A program made the position numbers and the translations under genes. From NCBI GenBank assembly GCA_017987115.1, contig JAGNUG010000007.1, forward strand, positions 1 to 61,282: a stretch of 61,282 nt of DNA. Reading direction: 5' to 3'. Source of the DNA: Flavobacteriales bacterium. GTDB taxonomy: Bacteria > Bacteroidota > Bacteroidia > Flavobacteriales_F > PHOS-HE28. Of this stretch, positions 49,593 through 58,522 are shown piece after piece; the stretch's first letter is position 1, and each line of letters starts with the position of its first letter. Below the pieces are notes generated by a model that ran no database searches, was not told the DNA's origin, and was given only the letters and a program-made list of their open reading frames with translations.

Positions 49593-50035
49593 ATTAAATC
49601 GGAAAATGGATTTTGATTAACGAGATGTTTTTAAAATAATAGTTGCTTAAAACTAATCGGTTGAAGTAACAGGTGTTGATACTTCGCAAATCTAAGGTGT
49701 GTATATCATGCCATAAGGGCACGTAAAGCCCACATCTTTCTTTATGGCCGAGGTCATCCAAAGGACTTCGGGTCTTGCCATGGTCTTCTTGGAATTTGCC
49801 GCACCAATGTAAAGAATTCCAAGCCTTTGCATTGCCCATCAAAACCCGAACCTCATTGCCAAGTGCCGCATTTGGCGATCGTGTTCTGTCTGGCGTTTGT
49901 GTGTTCGCCGCAGAATAACTACCCAGTGCTGCCTGTTCATGCAGACAATGGAATGCGGCAGTATGAACCGAATGATCAACATGCGACAAAAATCATTCCT
50001 ATGTTCGCATCTTCGCGCTCCCGATCCTGCTGAAC
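49593..50035. other. 443-base spacer with nested inverted repeats and no convincing gene
   Basis: The spacer between the AT-rich methyltransferase gene and accC. A minus-strand ORF of 131 codons (49594-49989) was judged non-coding: it is rich in His, Cys, Arg and Ser and has no motif. Inverted repeats are visible: TTCGGGT (49767-49773) with ACCCGAA (49844-49850) enclosing CTTGGAATT (49788-49796) with AATTCCAAG (49815-49823). The end carries the accC promoter box. Confidence 0.55.
50008..50015 (+). promoter_or_regulatory. -7 box of accC
   Basis: CATCTTCG, a TAnnTTTG variant, 20 bases before the accC ATG. Confidence 0.35.
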
Positions 50036-51535
50036 ATGGCCAAGAAGCATTCCATCAAGAAACTCCTCATCGCCAACCGAGGCGAGATCGCCCTCCGCGT
50101 TATGCGAAGCGCTCGCGAAATGGGCATCAGCACCGTTGCTGTCTATTCCGAGGCCGATCGCAATGCACCCTTTGTTCGCTTCGCGGATGAAGCGGTATGT
50201 ATTGGTCCGGCCCCAAGTAAAGAGAGCTACTTGGTTTTCGAGAAGATCATCAAAGTGTGCAAGGACCTGAAGGTCGATGCCGTACATCCCGGATACGGTT
50301 TCCTCAGCGAGAACGGTGCATTCGCAACAGCGTTGGAAAAAGCCGGGGTGATCTTCGTTGGGCCATCGCCACACGCCATGAAGGTGATGGGCGATAAGCT
50401 CGCCGCCAAAGAAGCGGTGAAAGGACATGGCGTGCCACTTGTGCCGGGAACCGAAGGTGCAGTAGGAAGTTTGGAGGAGGCCATGAAGGTGGCGAGAACG
50501 ATCACGTTCCCGATCTTGATCAAAGCTGCAGCCGGTGGTGGTGGAAAAGGCATGCGGATCGTGGAAAAGGAGAGTGAATTGAAGGAAGGTCTTGAACGAG
50601 CAATAAGCGAAGCAGTGAACGCTTTTGGCGACGGTAGTGTCTTCATTGAGAAGTATGTCGCTGGACCACGCCATATCGAAGTGCAGATCCTTGCTGATCA
50701 ACATGGCAATACGGTCTACGTATTCGAACGTGAATGCAGCATTCAACGAAGGCACCAGAAAGTGATCGAAGAGGCACCAAGCGCAGTACTTACTCCGGCA
50801 TTGCGTAAGAAAATGGGTGTGGCCGCAGTGAACGTTGCCAAAAGCGTCGATTACGTTGGAGCAGGCACTGTGGAGTTCCTGTTGGATGAAAGCATGGAGT
50901 TCTACTTCATGGAAATGAATACGCGCTTGCAAGTAGAGCATCCGGTAACGGAGATGATCAGCGGTCTGGACCTGGTAAAAGAGCAGATCAAAGTGGCGCA
51001 GGGAGAAAAGCTTTCCTTCGAACAAGATGATCTAAAGATCCAAGGGCATGCTATTGAAGTGCGCGTTTATGCCGAGGACCCTACAAATAACTTTTTACCT
51101 GATATCGGTAGATTGAATACCTATCGTCCACCGCAAGGGTTAGGTGTGCGTGTGGATGATGGCTTTGAAGAGGGAATGGAGATCCCGATCCATTACGACC
51201 CGATGATCGCGAAGTTGATCACCCACGGAGCAACACGTGAGGAAGCTATCCAGCGCATGGAACGTGCGATCGATGATTATGCCATTTCAGGGATCGAGAC
51301 CACATTACCGTTCTGTCGCTATGTCATGGGGCACGATGCCTTCCGCAGCGGCAGCTACGATACCCATTTTGTGCGTGATCATTTCAAACCTACGGACCTA
51401 GAGGGTAAGGATCCAGGAGAACAGGCAGCGGCTGCCTTGGTAGCGGCGTCCATCTATCAGGAACGTACACAAAGGCCTTCGCCAATTGGCCAGCACTCCC
51501 ACGGCCAGAACGCTTGGAAACTTAAGCGACGCTAG
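50036..51535 (+). CDS. accC: Biotin carboxylase (acetyl/acyl-CoA carboxylase subunit)
   Basis: ATP-dependent carboxylation of the biotin on a carrier protein, feeding malonyl-CoA or methylmalonyl-CoA synthesis. Domains in order: N-terminal IKKLLIANRGEIALRVMRSA; HPGYGFLSENGAFA near 85; the ATP-grasp glycine loop KAAAGGGGKGMRI near 163; ERECSIQRRHQKVIEEAPS near 230; and EMNTRLQVEHPVTEMISGLD near 300. At 499 residues it is about 50 longer than E. coli AccC. The extra C-terminal part ends in basic residues, so an acyl-CoA (propionyl) carboxylase alpha subunit is also possible. No biotin carrier gene is adjacent. Confidence 0.9.
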   Translation: MAKKHSIKKLLIANRGEIALRVMRSAREMGISTVAVYSEADRNAPFVRFADEAVCIGPAPSKESYLVFEKIIKVCKDLKVDAVHPGYGFLSENGAFATALEKAGVIFVGPSPHAMKVMGDKLAAKEAVKGHGVPLVPGTEGAVGSLEEAMKVARTITFPILIKAAAGGGGKGMRIVEKESELKEGLERAISEAVNAFGDGSVFIEKYVAGPRHIEVQILADQHGNTVYVFERECSIQRRHQKVIEEAPSAVLTPALRKKMGVAAVNVAKSVDYVGAGTVEFLLDESMEFYFMEMNTRLQVEHPVTEMISGLDLVKEQIKVAQGEKLSFEQDDLKIQGHAIEVRVYAEDPTNNFLPDIGRLNTYRPPQGLGVRVDDGFEEGMEIPIHYDPMIAKLITHGATREEAIQRMERAIDDYAISGIETTLPFCRYVMGHDAFRSGSYDTHFVRDHFKPTDLEGKDPGEQAAAALVAASIYQERTQRPSPIGQHSHGQNAWKLKRR

Positions 51536-51598
51536 TTGCGTACAATTGGAATAATGGTCCGGAAGTTGCGTTTACCTTCATACTTCGGATCTGATACG

Positions 51599-52297
51599 AT
51601 GTACCCAATTCGTTCATTATTGATGCTATCGACCGTGCTGGTTTGTCTATTCGGCAAGGCACAGGAGCTTGATGGTGTTGTGTACCGCGGCGTTATCGAG
51701 AATGGTGACACCATGATGCAGGCCATCTTGCCCCCGGTTCGGGTTGATGATGTGTGGATACCGAAGAATAGGCGTGAGGAGGTGAAGTACGATAAGCTCA
51801 TGCGGAACGTCCTCAAGGTCTATCCGTATGCTGAGGTTACAGGCAAGTTGATGAATGAATATGCGTTTGATATGGCGCAGATCTCCTCGGAAGGAGATCA
51901 GAAACTCTACATCAAATTGGCGGAGATCGAATTGCGTGCGGAATTCGAAGAGGAACTGAAGGATCTGACCATGTCACAAGGGCGTGTATTGCTGAAGTTG
52001 ATCGATCGTGAAACCGGCGAAACGTCCTATGATCTAGTGAAAGAGCTACGTGGTGACATCCATGCATTCATATGGCAAGGATTAGCGAAACTTTTCGGCC
52101 AGGATCTGAAGAGCACCTATGATATGGAAGGCGAGGATCGGTTCATTGAACACATTGTTCAGCGTATCGAACGAGGTGAATTGGCTGTAACGGAACGTGG
52201 ACCGCGGACTGCAAAAGCACAGGCACGGTTGGTCCGACGCAAAGCACGGCTTTATCGAAAGCACGAGTTACACCCGGAAGACTCTTCGATGAACTAG
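51599..52297 (+). CDS. DUF4294 secreted protein
   Basis: A 232-residue exported protein. Signal peptide MYPIRSLLMLSTVLVCLFGK, ending at KAQ. The mature part has the DUF4294 pattern: WIPKNRREEVKYDKLMRNVLKVYPYAEVTGKL (conserved YDKL...VYPYA) and a long helical C-terminal half ending in basic residues (AQARLVRRKARLYRKHE). The family is Bacteroidota-specific with unknown function. The ATG at 51599 is chosen for the signal; in-frame starts further upstream (TTG 51536, ATG 51554) would put 15-21 residues before it. Its stop overlaps that of the opposing FkbM gene by 4 bases. Confidence 0.85.
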   Translation: MYPIRSLLMLSTVLVCLFGKAQELDGVVYRGVIENGDTMMQAILPPVRVDDVWIPKNRREEVKYDKLMRNVLKVYPYAEVTGKLMNEYAFDMAQISSEGDQKLYIKLAEIELRAEFEEELKDLTMSQGRVLLKLIDRETGETSYDLVKELRGDIHAFIWQGLAKLFGQDLKSTYDMEGEDRFIEHIVQRIERGELAVTERGPRTAKAQARLVRRKARLYRKHELHPEDSSMN

Positions 52298-53019
52298 GTT
52301 TTCCGAGCGTGCTGCCGTTCGTACAGTACATCGTAGCATTTTCCTCCTTCAGGACGTTCTGCAAAACAATTACGCGCTACTTCATTAAAGCCATGGTGAC
52401 CTAAGAATTCGCCTAGATCATTCAACGTGCAACAACCTGCGTAGACCTCAAAATCCGCCACTTCGGTCTTAATATACCGGAACTGTTCCAGAACGGATAC
52501 AGCACCCTTCAGTACGAGCAACTCGCTGCCTTGTGTATCCATTACCAACGTCTGGTACTGTGCAAGATCAATTGCATGCTCGGCCACAACGCTGGCAAGC
52601 GTGCGGCTCTGAAGTTCAATGGTGCGTTCCATCTTTACATCAGGCCATATATCCCCGTGTTCCTTGAAGTCGAAGATGGATGAAGATGCACCGCCATTGT
52701 TAGCGATATGGAACGTATAGTTCTTGTCATCCACATCGGTGAACAGGTATTTGAGTCCGGTCTGGTCGGGGTAGTGCTTGAGGTTGTGAAGTAATTTCTC
52801 AAAGACGTCCGGTAACGCTTCGATCCACAGGACCTTCAAGCCTTGTTCGTGATAGATCTGTCGTTCTTGCCCCTCATTGGCTCCAACGTGCAACACACCA
52901 TCGGTATGGCGCATGAATACATCCAACCCGACAAGCTCATTCGAGTGCTGCGCTTTCTTCCGTTTCATATTCCGCTTGAAACGGCGAATGGGAATAGCGA
53001 GGTAGTCCTTAATATTCAT
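52294..53019 (-). CDS. FkbM family methyltransferase
   Basis: A 241-residue SAM-dependent methyltransferase of the FkbM class, members of which O-methylate sugars or polyketides. Motif I region VLHVGANEGQERQIYHEQG, IEALPDVFEKLLHNL, and the FkbM signature LVMDTQGSELLVLKGA and EVADFEVYAGCCTL are visible. Since other surface-glycan genes are within a few kb, a role in polysaccharide methylation is plausible. The start at 53019 gives MNIKDYLAIPIRRFKRNMKR, a basic N-terminus. Confidence 0.88.
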   Translation of the reverse strand: MNIKDYLAIPIRRFKRNMKRKKAQHSNELVGLDVFMRHTDGVLHVGANEGQERQIYHEQGLKVLWIEALPDVFEKLLHNLKHYPDQTGLKYLFTDVDDKNYTFHIANNGGASSSIFDFKEHGDIWPDVKMERTIELQSRTLASVVAEHAIDLAQYQTLVMDTQGSELLVLKGAVSVLEQFRYIKTEVADFEVYAGCCTLNDLGEFLGHHGFNEVARNCFAERPEGGKCYDVLYERQHARKT

Positions 53020-53028
53020 GGGTTCCGG

Positions 53029-53610
53029 CTATCGACGTATTGCCCTTCGAGCTTTGGATAGTATGCGAACGGTAAGATAGATCAAACCGAGTACGACCAC
53101 GATCGCAAATACCGGTAAGAACCAAGCCACTGAACTGAGGATCAATGCACCGACGGTCTCTGCCGTGCTGACCACATGATTTCCCAGACCTGCAGTGGTC
53201 GTCGTACTGGCTACCCGTGTGGCTACAGTGCCGGTACTTATCAATCCAGCAAGCCCACCGCCTGCGATGAGTGCTAAGCCCCAGGAAAAAAGCGATGGCA
53301 TATCCGTGAAGGCGCTCATGGCTACAAGTGTTCCTGCTACACTGCTCATGGGAACGGCGATCACATCCAGCGCATGATCAACAAAGGGAATGTAGTAGGA
53401 GAGAAGCTCAACGCAGGTTGCAATGCCGAATGCGATCATCGCTGGCCAACTTCCCATCCATTCGAAACTTTCATTCAGTCCAATTCCTGCAATGTTGAAA
53501 TGTGAGAATAAACTCGCCACGAACAACGGTAGGAAAACGCGCAATCCACATGCTGCGGCCAAACCAATGCCGAGCATGATCGAGAGCACTTCCGTTCCAA
53601 TTGGATCCAT
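53029..53610 (-). CDS. DUF4126 membrane protein
   Basis: A 193-residue membrane protein with five or six hydrophobic segments, very rich in Ala, Gly, Val and Thr. The motifs GIGLAAACGLRVFLPLFV, LLSYYIPFVDHALDVIAVPM and GLALIAGGGLAGLIS match the DUF4126 family of unknown function. It is 10 bases from the GNAT gene upstream on the same strand and 9 from the FkbM gene, so the three may be co-transcribed. Confidence 0.85.
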   Translation of the reverse strand: MDPIGTEVLSIMLGIGLAAACGLRVFLPLFVASLFSHFNIAGIGLNESFEWMGSWPAMIAFGIATCVELLSYYIPFVDHALDVIAVPMSSVAGTLVAMSAFTDMPSLFSWGLALIAGGGLAGLISTGTVATRVASTTTTAGLGNHVVSTAETVGALILSSVAWFLPVFAIVVVLGLIYLTVRILSKARRAIRR

Positions 53611-53620
53611 TGATCGATCG

Positions 53621-54151
53621 TTATGCTTTTTTCAATCGGAGTTCCATAACGTGATCATCCATCACATAGCCTTCTCCGATATCCAATACCTCGTCACGCA
53701 CTACGGTGAAGCCTGAGCGAAGATAAAAGTCCTTTGTGGGATTGAATTTGTTCACGTTCAATTCAATTCGTTCATCACCTGCAATTTCGGCTGATCGGAT
53801 CACCGCATCCAATAGCTGCCTTCCTGCACCGGTTCCTTGGGCCTCGGGAAGCACGTATAGTTTATGCAACCTGGTTTTTCTTGTCCCTTTGTAGTTATGC
53901 TCACTACTCGCGAACCCTAAGGAATGCTCACCTTTCTCGAAAAGGAAGAACTTTTGACCTTGCTCGAATTGAAGTTGCAGCGCGCGCTCACTGTACATGA
54001 GGTCCAACATGTAGTCCAATTGACCTTGGGAAAGGATCTTCGCATATGCAATTGGCCATGTGATCAACGCAATTTGGCGAATGGCGATGATATCACGTTG
54101 CATGCATAGGCGGATACGTCGTTCCAGGTTTTCGACGGGCATGCCTTGCAA
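53621..54151 (-). CDS. GNAT-family N-acetyltransferase
   Basis: A 176-residue acetyltransferase that uses acetyl-CoA. The acetyl-CoA loop is LHKLYVLPEAQGTGAGRQLLDAVI (about 93-116); the last strand is FYLRSGFTVVRDE. The substrate is unknown. The start at 54151 (MQGMPVENLERR) or 54142 are close alternatives. It is 3 bases from the dehydrogenase gene upstream, in the same direction. Confidence 0.85.
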   Translation of the reverse strand: MQGMPVENLERRIRLCMQRDIIAIRQIALITWPIAYAKILSQGQLDYMLDLMYSERALQLQFEQGQKFFLFEKGEHSLGFASSEHNYKGTRKTRLHKLYVLPEAQGTGAGRQLLDAVIRSAEIAGDERIELNVNKFNPTKDFYLRSGFTVVRDEVLDIGEGYVMDDHVMELRLKKA

Positions 54152-54154
54152 CGA

Positions 54155-55039
54155 TCAACTGAATGCAGGAGCAACTACGCTTTCCTTACTGCCTGGGGTG
54201 TATGCGTAAAATCCTTCGCCGCTTTTAACGCCGAGCTTTCCGGCGGTTACCATTTGAACAAGCAACGGACACGGTGCATACTTCGGGTTTCCGAATCCAT
54301 CGTGCAATACGCGTAAGATGGCCAAGCACGTATCAAGACCAATGAAGTCAGCGAGTTGCAATGGTCCCATGGGGTGGGCCATACCCAATTTCATGACGGT
54401 ATCGATCTCTTCAACGCCGCCAATACCTTGGAAAAGCGTTTCGATCGCTTCGTTGATCATTGGCATCAGGATGCGATTTGCAACGAAACCGGGTTGGTCA
54501 TTCACGGCAACCGGAACTTTGCCGATCGCTTTGCTCAGCTCCAGGACCGTGTTGGTCACAGCGGCTGTGGTATCGTAACCTTTTATCACCTCGACCAACT
54601 TCATTACCGGCACCGGATTCATAAAGTGCATGCCGATCACATCTTGTGGCCTTTTGGTTACCGCAGCTATGCGCGTTATGCTGATGGAGCTGGTATTGGT
54701 GGCGAGGATGCAGCCTTTTGGAGCATGCGCGTCCATGTCCTTGAAGATCTTTAGTTTCAGATCCACATTCTCAGTTGCGGCTTCGACCACAAGTTCCGCT
54801 TTCGATACGCCTTTAGCAAGGTCAGTGGAGGTGGTGATGTTCTTCAGGGTGGCGATCTTCGCGTTCTCTGTTAACGTGCCTTTGGCGACTTGGCGATCCA
54901 GATTCTTGCCTACAGTGGCCAAGGCTTTGTCCAATGCCGCTTGCGCAACATCAATTAGTACTACTGAATGGTCGTTTTGTGCGAATACATGGGCTATGCC
55001 ATTGCCCATTTGGCCGGCACCGATAACTGAGATGTTCAT
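54155..55039 (-). CDS. hbd: 3-hydroxybutyryl-CoA dehydrogenase
   Basis: NAD(P)-dependent (S)-3-hydroxyacyl-CoA dehydrogenase of fatty-acid or butanoate metabolism. The Rossmann motif ISVIGAGQMGNGIAHVFAQN opens the protein, ATNTSSISIT and GMHFMNPVPVMKLVEVI follow (with the catalytic His), and NDQPGFVANRILMPMINEA with GMAHPMGPLQLADFIGLD completes the C-terminal domain. The 294-residue length is standard. A TACTTTAG box lies upstream on the minus strand near 55065. Confidence 0.95.
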   Translation of the reverse strand: MNISVIGAGQMGNGIAHVFAQNDHSVVLIDVAQAALDKALATVGKNLDRQVAKGTLTENAKIATLKNITTSTDLAKGVSKAELVVEAATENVDLKLKIFKDMDAHAPKGCILATNTSSISITRIAAVTKRPQDVIGMHFMNPVPVMKLVEVIKGYDTTAAVTNTVLELSKAIGKVPVAVNDQPGFVANRILMPMINEAIETLFQGIGGVEEIDTVMKLGMAHPMGPLQLADFIGLDTCLAILRVLHDGFGNPKYAPCPLLVQMVTAGKLGVKSGEGFYAYTPGSKESVVAPAFS

Positions 55040-55099
55040 GGATGGAAGTTGGTTGTGCCGCTAAAGTAGGGATCGCTGGGTCAGCCGATCAATGTGCAC

Positions 55100-56512
55100 C
55101 TACTTCCCGTCGCCTTTCAATACAATGAGTACCGTATAGGCAATGATCTTAAGATCAACCGCTAAGCTCATGTTCTCGATATACAGAATGTCGTATTTCA
55201 AGCGGCGTACCATTTGGTCCACATTCTCAGCGTAGCCGAACTTGACCTGTCCCCAGCTGGTTATTCCTGGTCGCACTTTGTGCAGGTGCTTATAATGCGG
55301 CGCTTGTTCCGTGATCGCGTCAATGAAATGCTGTCGCTCAGGGCGCGGTCCTACAAGACTCATATCACCTTTCAGAACGTTCCAGAATTGTGGCAGTTCA
55401 TCCATGCGGGTCTTGCGCATCCACCGGCCGAAGGGAGTAATGCGCGGATCAGTGACACTGCTGAGCTGCGGACCGTTCTCTTCGGCATTGCTGATCATGC
55501 TCCTGAACTTGATGATCTTGAAGGGACGACCATATTTTCCGATGCGCTCTTGACGGAAGAACATAGGACCACGTGAGGTGCTCCATACAGCAATGCCAAT
55601 GATCAGATAGACCGGTGATAGAACTACCATTGCAATTGCACTTGCGGCTATGTCTATCCCCCGTTTCAGCGAGAATTGCCAGGCGGGCATGATCTCCGGA
55701 TTCACCTCGATGAGCGGTGCGCCAAAAATGCTCGTCATTTTGACCGACCCTGAGAGAATGTCGTACATGTCCGGAATGACCTTGATCCGCACATGTGTCC
55801 CATCCAACTCGTTCATGATCTTGCTGATATGCGCATGTTCACCGCTGTCAACGGCAATAATGGCCTCCTCGACTGCATGTTGATCGATCACGGTGCGCAA
55901 CTCGTTCCACTTACCCAAGCGCGGCAAGCCTACATCAGCTAATAATTGGTCTCCTCCGTTAACGTTCACGAACCCAACGAATTTGTTGCCCGGCGACTTC
56001 GGAAGCCCCTCGATCTCTTCATAGATCGCCATGGCCCTTTCATTGCCACCGATCAGGATGGTATTGAAGGCGATCTCCCTTCGATGTACTTTACTAACAG
56101 TTGAACTGGTGAGTAGAAATCGAGGAACGAAGGTCAACGTGAAATGGAGCAGGAATAACGCAAGGAAGGATCTGTAATAGAGTTTGTACCCGGCAACATC
56201 ATCATCCAACAACAGAACGAAGAAGATCACCGTAACGCCGATGAAACTGATCAATAGGGTCTGGCCGAGTTCTTTGGTCCTGAATCGGCGAAATATCTCT
56301 CGATACCCTCCAACGACCGTGTATAGACCGAACCAGAACAACGGTATCAGCACCAGTCCCTTGAAATAGTTCTCATCGAAGTCGATATCCGCAAACGCGA
56401 CCTGAACAGGCTCCAGGTACATCTTGCGGTACACGAAGAAGAGCGTCCACGCCAAGCCCGAACCGAGGAGGTCGGTCAATACGTACTTCGCAACTTGGAG
56501 CCTTCTGTTCAT
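55100..56512 (-). CDS. Undecaprenyl-phosphate sugar-1-phosphate transferase (WcaJ-type)
   Basis: A 470-residue polyprenyl glycosylphosphotransferase that starts an exopolysaccharide or capsule repeat unit by loading a sugar-1-phosphate on undecaprenyl phosphate. N-terminal membrane segments span about 8-130 and a CoA-binding-like domain about 145-265. The bacterial sugar transferase domain follows: KRGIDIAASAIAMVVLSPVY, FRQERIGKYGRPFKIIKFRSM and LVGPRPERQHFIDAI. The donor sugar cannot be deduced. A lipoprotein and a Gfo/Idh dehydrogenase gene lie upstream. Confidence 0.92.
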   Translation of the reverse strand: MNRRLQVAKYVLTDLLGSGLAWTLFFVYRKMYLEPVQVAFADIDFDENYFKGLVLIPLFWFGLYTVVGGYREIFRRFRTKELGQTLLISFIGVTVIFFVLLLDDDVAGYKLYYRSFLALFLLHFTLTFVPRFLLTSSTVSKVHRREIAFNTILIGGNERAMAIYEEIEGLPKSPGNKFVGFVNVNGGDQLLADVGLPRLGKWNELRTVIDQHAVEEAIIAVDSGEHAHISKIMNELDGTHVRIKVIPDMYDILSGSVKMTSIFGAPLIEVNPEIMPAWQFSLKRGIDIAASAIAMVVLSPVYLIIGIAVWSTSRGPMFFRQERIGKYGRPFKIIKFRSMISNAEENGPQLSSVTDPRITPFGRWMRKTRMDELPQFWNVLKGDMSLVGPRPERQHFIDAITEQAPHYKHLHKVRPGITSWGQVKFGYAENVDQMVRRLKYDILYIENMSLAVDLKIIAYTVLIVLKGDGK

Positions 56513-56521
56513 GACCCTTTT

Positions 56522-57373
56522 CTAGCGCACCAATTTGATGTTATCCAAATACACCGTGCCGGACGTTTGGTCCGAAGGAATTGTTGCCTTGATATATATA
56601 TCGCGCTGCGAAATTGATGCATTGAAGGCTGCTGAGAGGTCGATGTAGATCTTTTTCCAGATCATTCCGTTTCCTTCTCTATCCGAACGGGTGACACCAA
56701 GGATAAAGCTGGATTGTGCCGTTCCGTCCAGTACATAGAACATCCCCACCTCAAGGTCTACATTGCTCCGATAGTTCAATTCAAGGAATGTCGCACCACC
56801 GGAAGCGGCGAAATCCTGATCCGTGTACAGCGTGATCGTCGGGTTCGATTGATCTAGTTCAAAACCACCGAATGCAGTACCATCCACAGTGAGATCAGGA
56901 TGCTCCGAAGCTGAATAACGCACCAATTGATCCAGACTATCAGCTACAAGGAATGAGAACCCGGCATCCTCGAACCCTTCTATCCAGAACGTGGCTTGCT
57001 CCGTGTAATTCACGACAGGTTCGATCGTTGCCGAATTCGTTTTGATAAGTTCTGCGGTGCCGGTCCAAGGTGTGTAGAACGGATAACGTATCCGGTCGTC
57101 ATAGAATCCATTGCGCTTCACCCCGGCATCAACGCGGATGTTAACGCTTCCTTCTTTCAGGAGTGGGATCCGTGCTGGCAATTCCCAGGAACCCATGAAT
57201 TCATCATTTACATAGACCCAACAATCCGTGATATTCTTGGTATTACTGCCCTGTAACCCAGAGGTGGTCAGGTCCACGCTGGGAACGATCAAATAGCTGG
57301 GCACCTTGTCGCCCTTGGTACAAGCACCAAGAAAGAAAACGGCAATGAGGAGAGTGCCTGAAGTTCGGATCAT
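56522..57373 (-). CDS. Lipoprotein of unknown function
   Basis: A 283-residue lipoprotein: MIRTSGTLLIAVFFLGACTK gives lipobox FLGAC with Cys 18. The mature part is beta-rich, with NYTEQATFWIEGFEDAG and, at the end, GTVYLDNIKLVR, like a carbohydrate-binding or jelly-roll domain. No family is recognised with confidence. It lies 9 bases before the sugar-transferase gene and probably belongs to the same transcript. Confidence 0.7.
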   Translation of the reverse strand: MIRTSGTLLIAVFFLGACTKGDKVPSYLIVPSVDLTTSGLQGSNTKNITDCWVYVNDEFMGSWELPARIPLLKEGSVNIRVDAGVKRNGFYDDRIRYPFYTPWTGTAELIKTNSATIEPVVNYTEQATFWIEGFEDAGFSFLVADSLDQLVRYSASEHPDLTVDGTAFGGFELDQSNPTITLYTDQDFAASGGATFLELNYRSNVDLEVGMFYVLDGTAQSSFILGVTRSDREGNGMIWKKIYIDLSAAFNASISQRDIYIKATIPSDQTSGTVYLDNIKLVR

Positions 57374-57421
57374 GCGCGGGCGTGGTAGTAACGGTTGATC
57401 AGTGTGGATCAGTATGTGGGT

Positions 57422-58426
57422 TCAAGCTTTTTGCACGGTCATACCTTCCAATACCCGGTGAGCGATCTCCAATGCAGCGGCACCGTCAGCAGCTGGAACA
57501 AGGGGAGTGGTGTTGGTTGCGATGCTTTGAGCGAACGATCTCAGCTCCTCCCGGATCGCATTGGTTACGGGTATCTCCGGTTTTTCGAAACTGATCTCAC
57601 GGACACCTTTTCCTTCGCCCAGCGCTACAGTGATCGCAAAGGGATCCGGCTCACCTTCTACTGCATTCATGCGTACGATCTCAGTTTCTTTGGTGAGCAT
57701 ATCCACGCTGATGTATGCGTCCCGTTGGAAAAAACGGCTTTTTCGCATGTTCTTCATGCTGATGCGGCTGGCTGTTAGGTTGGCAACACAGCCGTTCTTG
57801 AACTCGATCCGTGCATTTGCGATATCAGGAGTATCACTTACCACAGCTACGCCACTGGCATGTACCTGCTCGACATCACTTTTTACTACGTGCAGTATGA
57901 TATCGATATCATGGATCATCAGGTCCAATACCACGCTTACATCCGTTCCTCGTGGATTGAACTGTGCTAACCGATGGGTTTCGATGAACATTGGGCTGGA
58001 AAAGAAGGGTAGGGCTGCCAGAAAGGCTGGATTGAAACGCTCCACGTGACCAACTTGAACATGAAGCCCAGTTTTCAGTGATCGCTCTACAATTGAACGT
58101 GCTTCATCGAGCGAATTGGCCACGGGTTTTTCGATGAACACATGCTTTCCTTTTGCCATTGCTCCCATCGCGAGGTCAAAATGGGAAAGAGTGGGAGTAA
58201 CCACGTCGACCACATCAACTGCATCATATAGCTCGTTGATCGAATTGTAGATCGGTACCCCGAATTCTTCATGGACAGCTGCACATTTCTCAGGATGTGG
58301 GTCATGGAACCCGATCAGGTCCCATTCAGGGATCTCCCTGATCTGCTGAATATGGATCCTACCAAGATGCCCCGCGCCCAAAACACCGATCTTCAATGAT
58401 CCATTCTGCTTTTCGTTTTCCTTCAT
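57422..58426 (-). CDS. Gfo/Idh/MocA family oxidoreductase
   Basis: A 334-residue NAD(P)-dependent sugar-type dehydrogenase. The N-terminal LKIGVLGAGHLGRIHIQQIR is the Rossmann glycine loop; GKHVFIEKPVANSLDEAR carries the family EKP motif, with Lys as catalytic residue; LDLMIHDIDIILHVV supplies the DIHD-like His/Asp pair. It probably makes or modifies a nucleotide sugar for the adjacent sugar transferase, but this is inferred from context. The ATG at 58426 is preferred because the 70 in-frame residues before it overlap the pcm promoter and are not family sequence. Confidence 0.85.
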   Translation of the reverse strand: MKENEKQNGSLKIGVLGAGHLGRIHIQQIREIPEWDLIGFHDPHPEKCAAVHEEFGVPIYNSINELYDAVDVVDVVTPTLSHFDLAMGAMAKGKHVFIEKPVANSLDEARSIVERSLKTGLHVQVGHVERFNPAFLAALPFFSSPMFIETHRLAQFNPRGTDVSVVLDLMIHDIDIILHVVKSDVEQVHASGVAVVSDTPDIANARIEFKNGCVANLTASRISMKNMRKSRFFQRDAYISVDMLTKETEIVRMNAVEGEPDPFAITVALGEGKGVREISFEKPEIPVTNAIREELRSFAQSIATNTTPLVPAADGAAALEIAHRVLEGMTVQKA

Positions 58427-58498
58427 GTGCTCGCTGAACCGGTCTACAATTTGGGCGGCAAAAGTAATGGTCCATTTCGGCAACGCTGTCCTGCTCAT

Positions 58499-58506
58499 TA
58501 CTTTTG
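58499..58506 (+). promoter_or_regulatory. -7 box of pcm
   Basis: TACTTTTG, an exact TAnnTTTG match. It ends 16 bases before the ATG at 58523 and 7 bases before the ATG at 58514. Confidence 0.55.
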
Positions 58507-58522
58507 GACCGAGATGGCGCTT

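Noticed and set aside
49594-49989. Minus-strand ORF of 131 codons in the spacer before accC
   Set aside because: No start context, unusual composition rich in His, Arg, Cys and Ser, no recognised motif, and it spans inverted repeats.
49976-51025. Minus-strand ORF of 349 codons
   Set aside because: Lies inside accC, whose frame has all biotin carboxylase motifs; the ORF is Phe/His/Cys-rich and a shadow of it.
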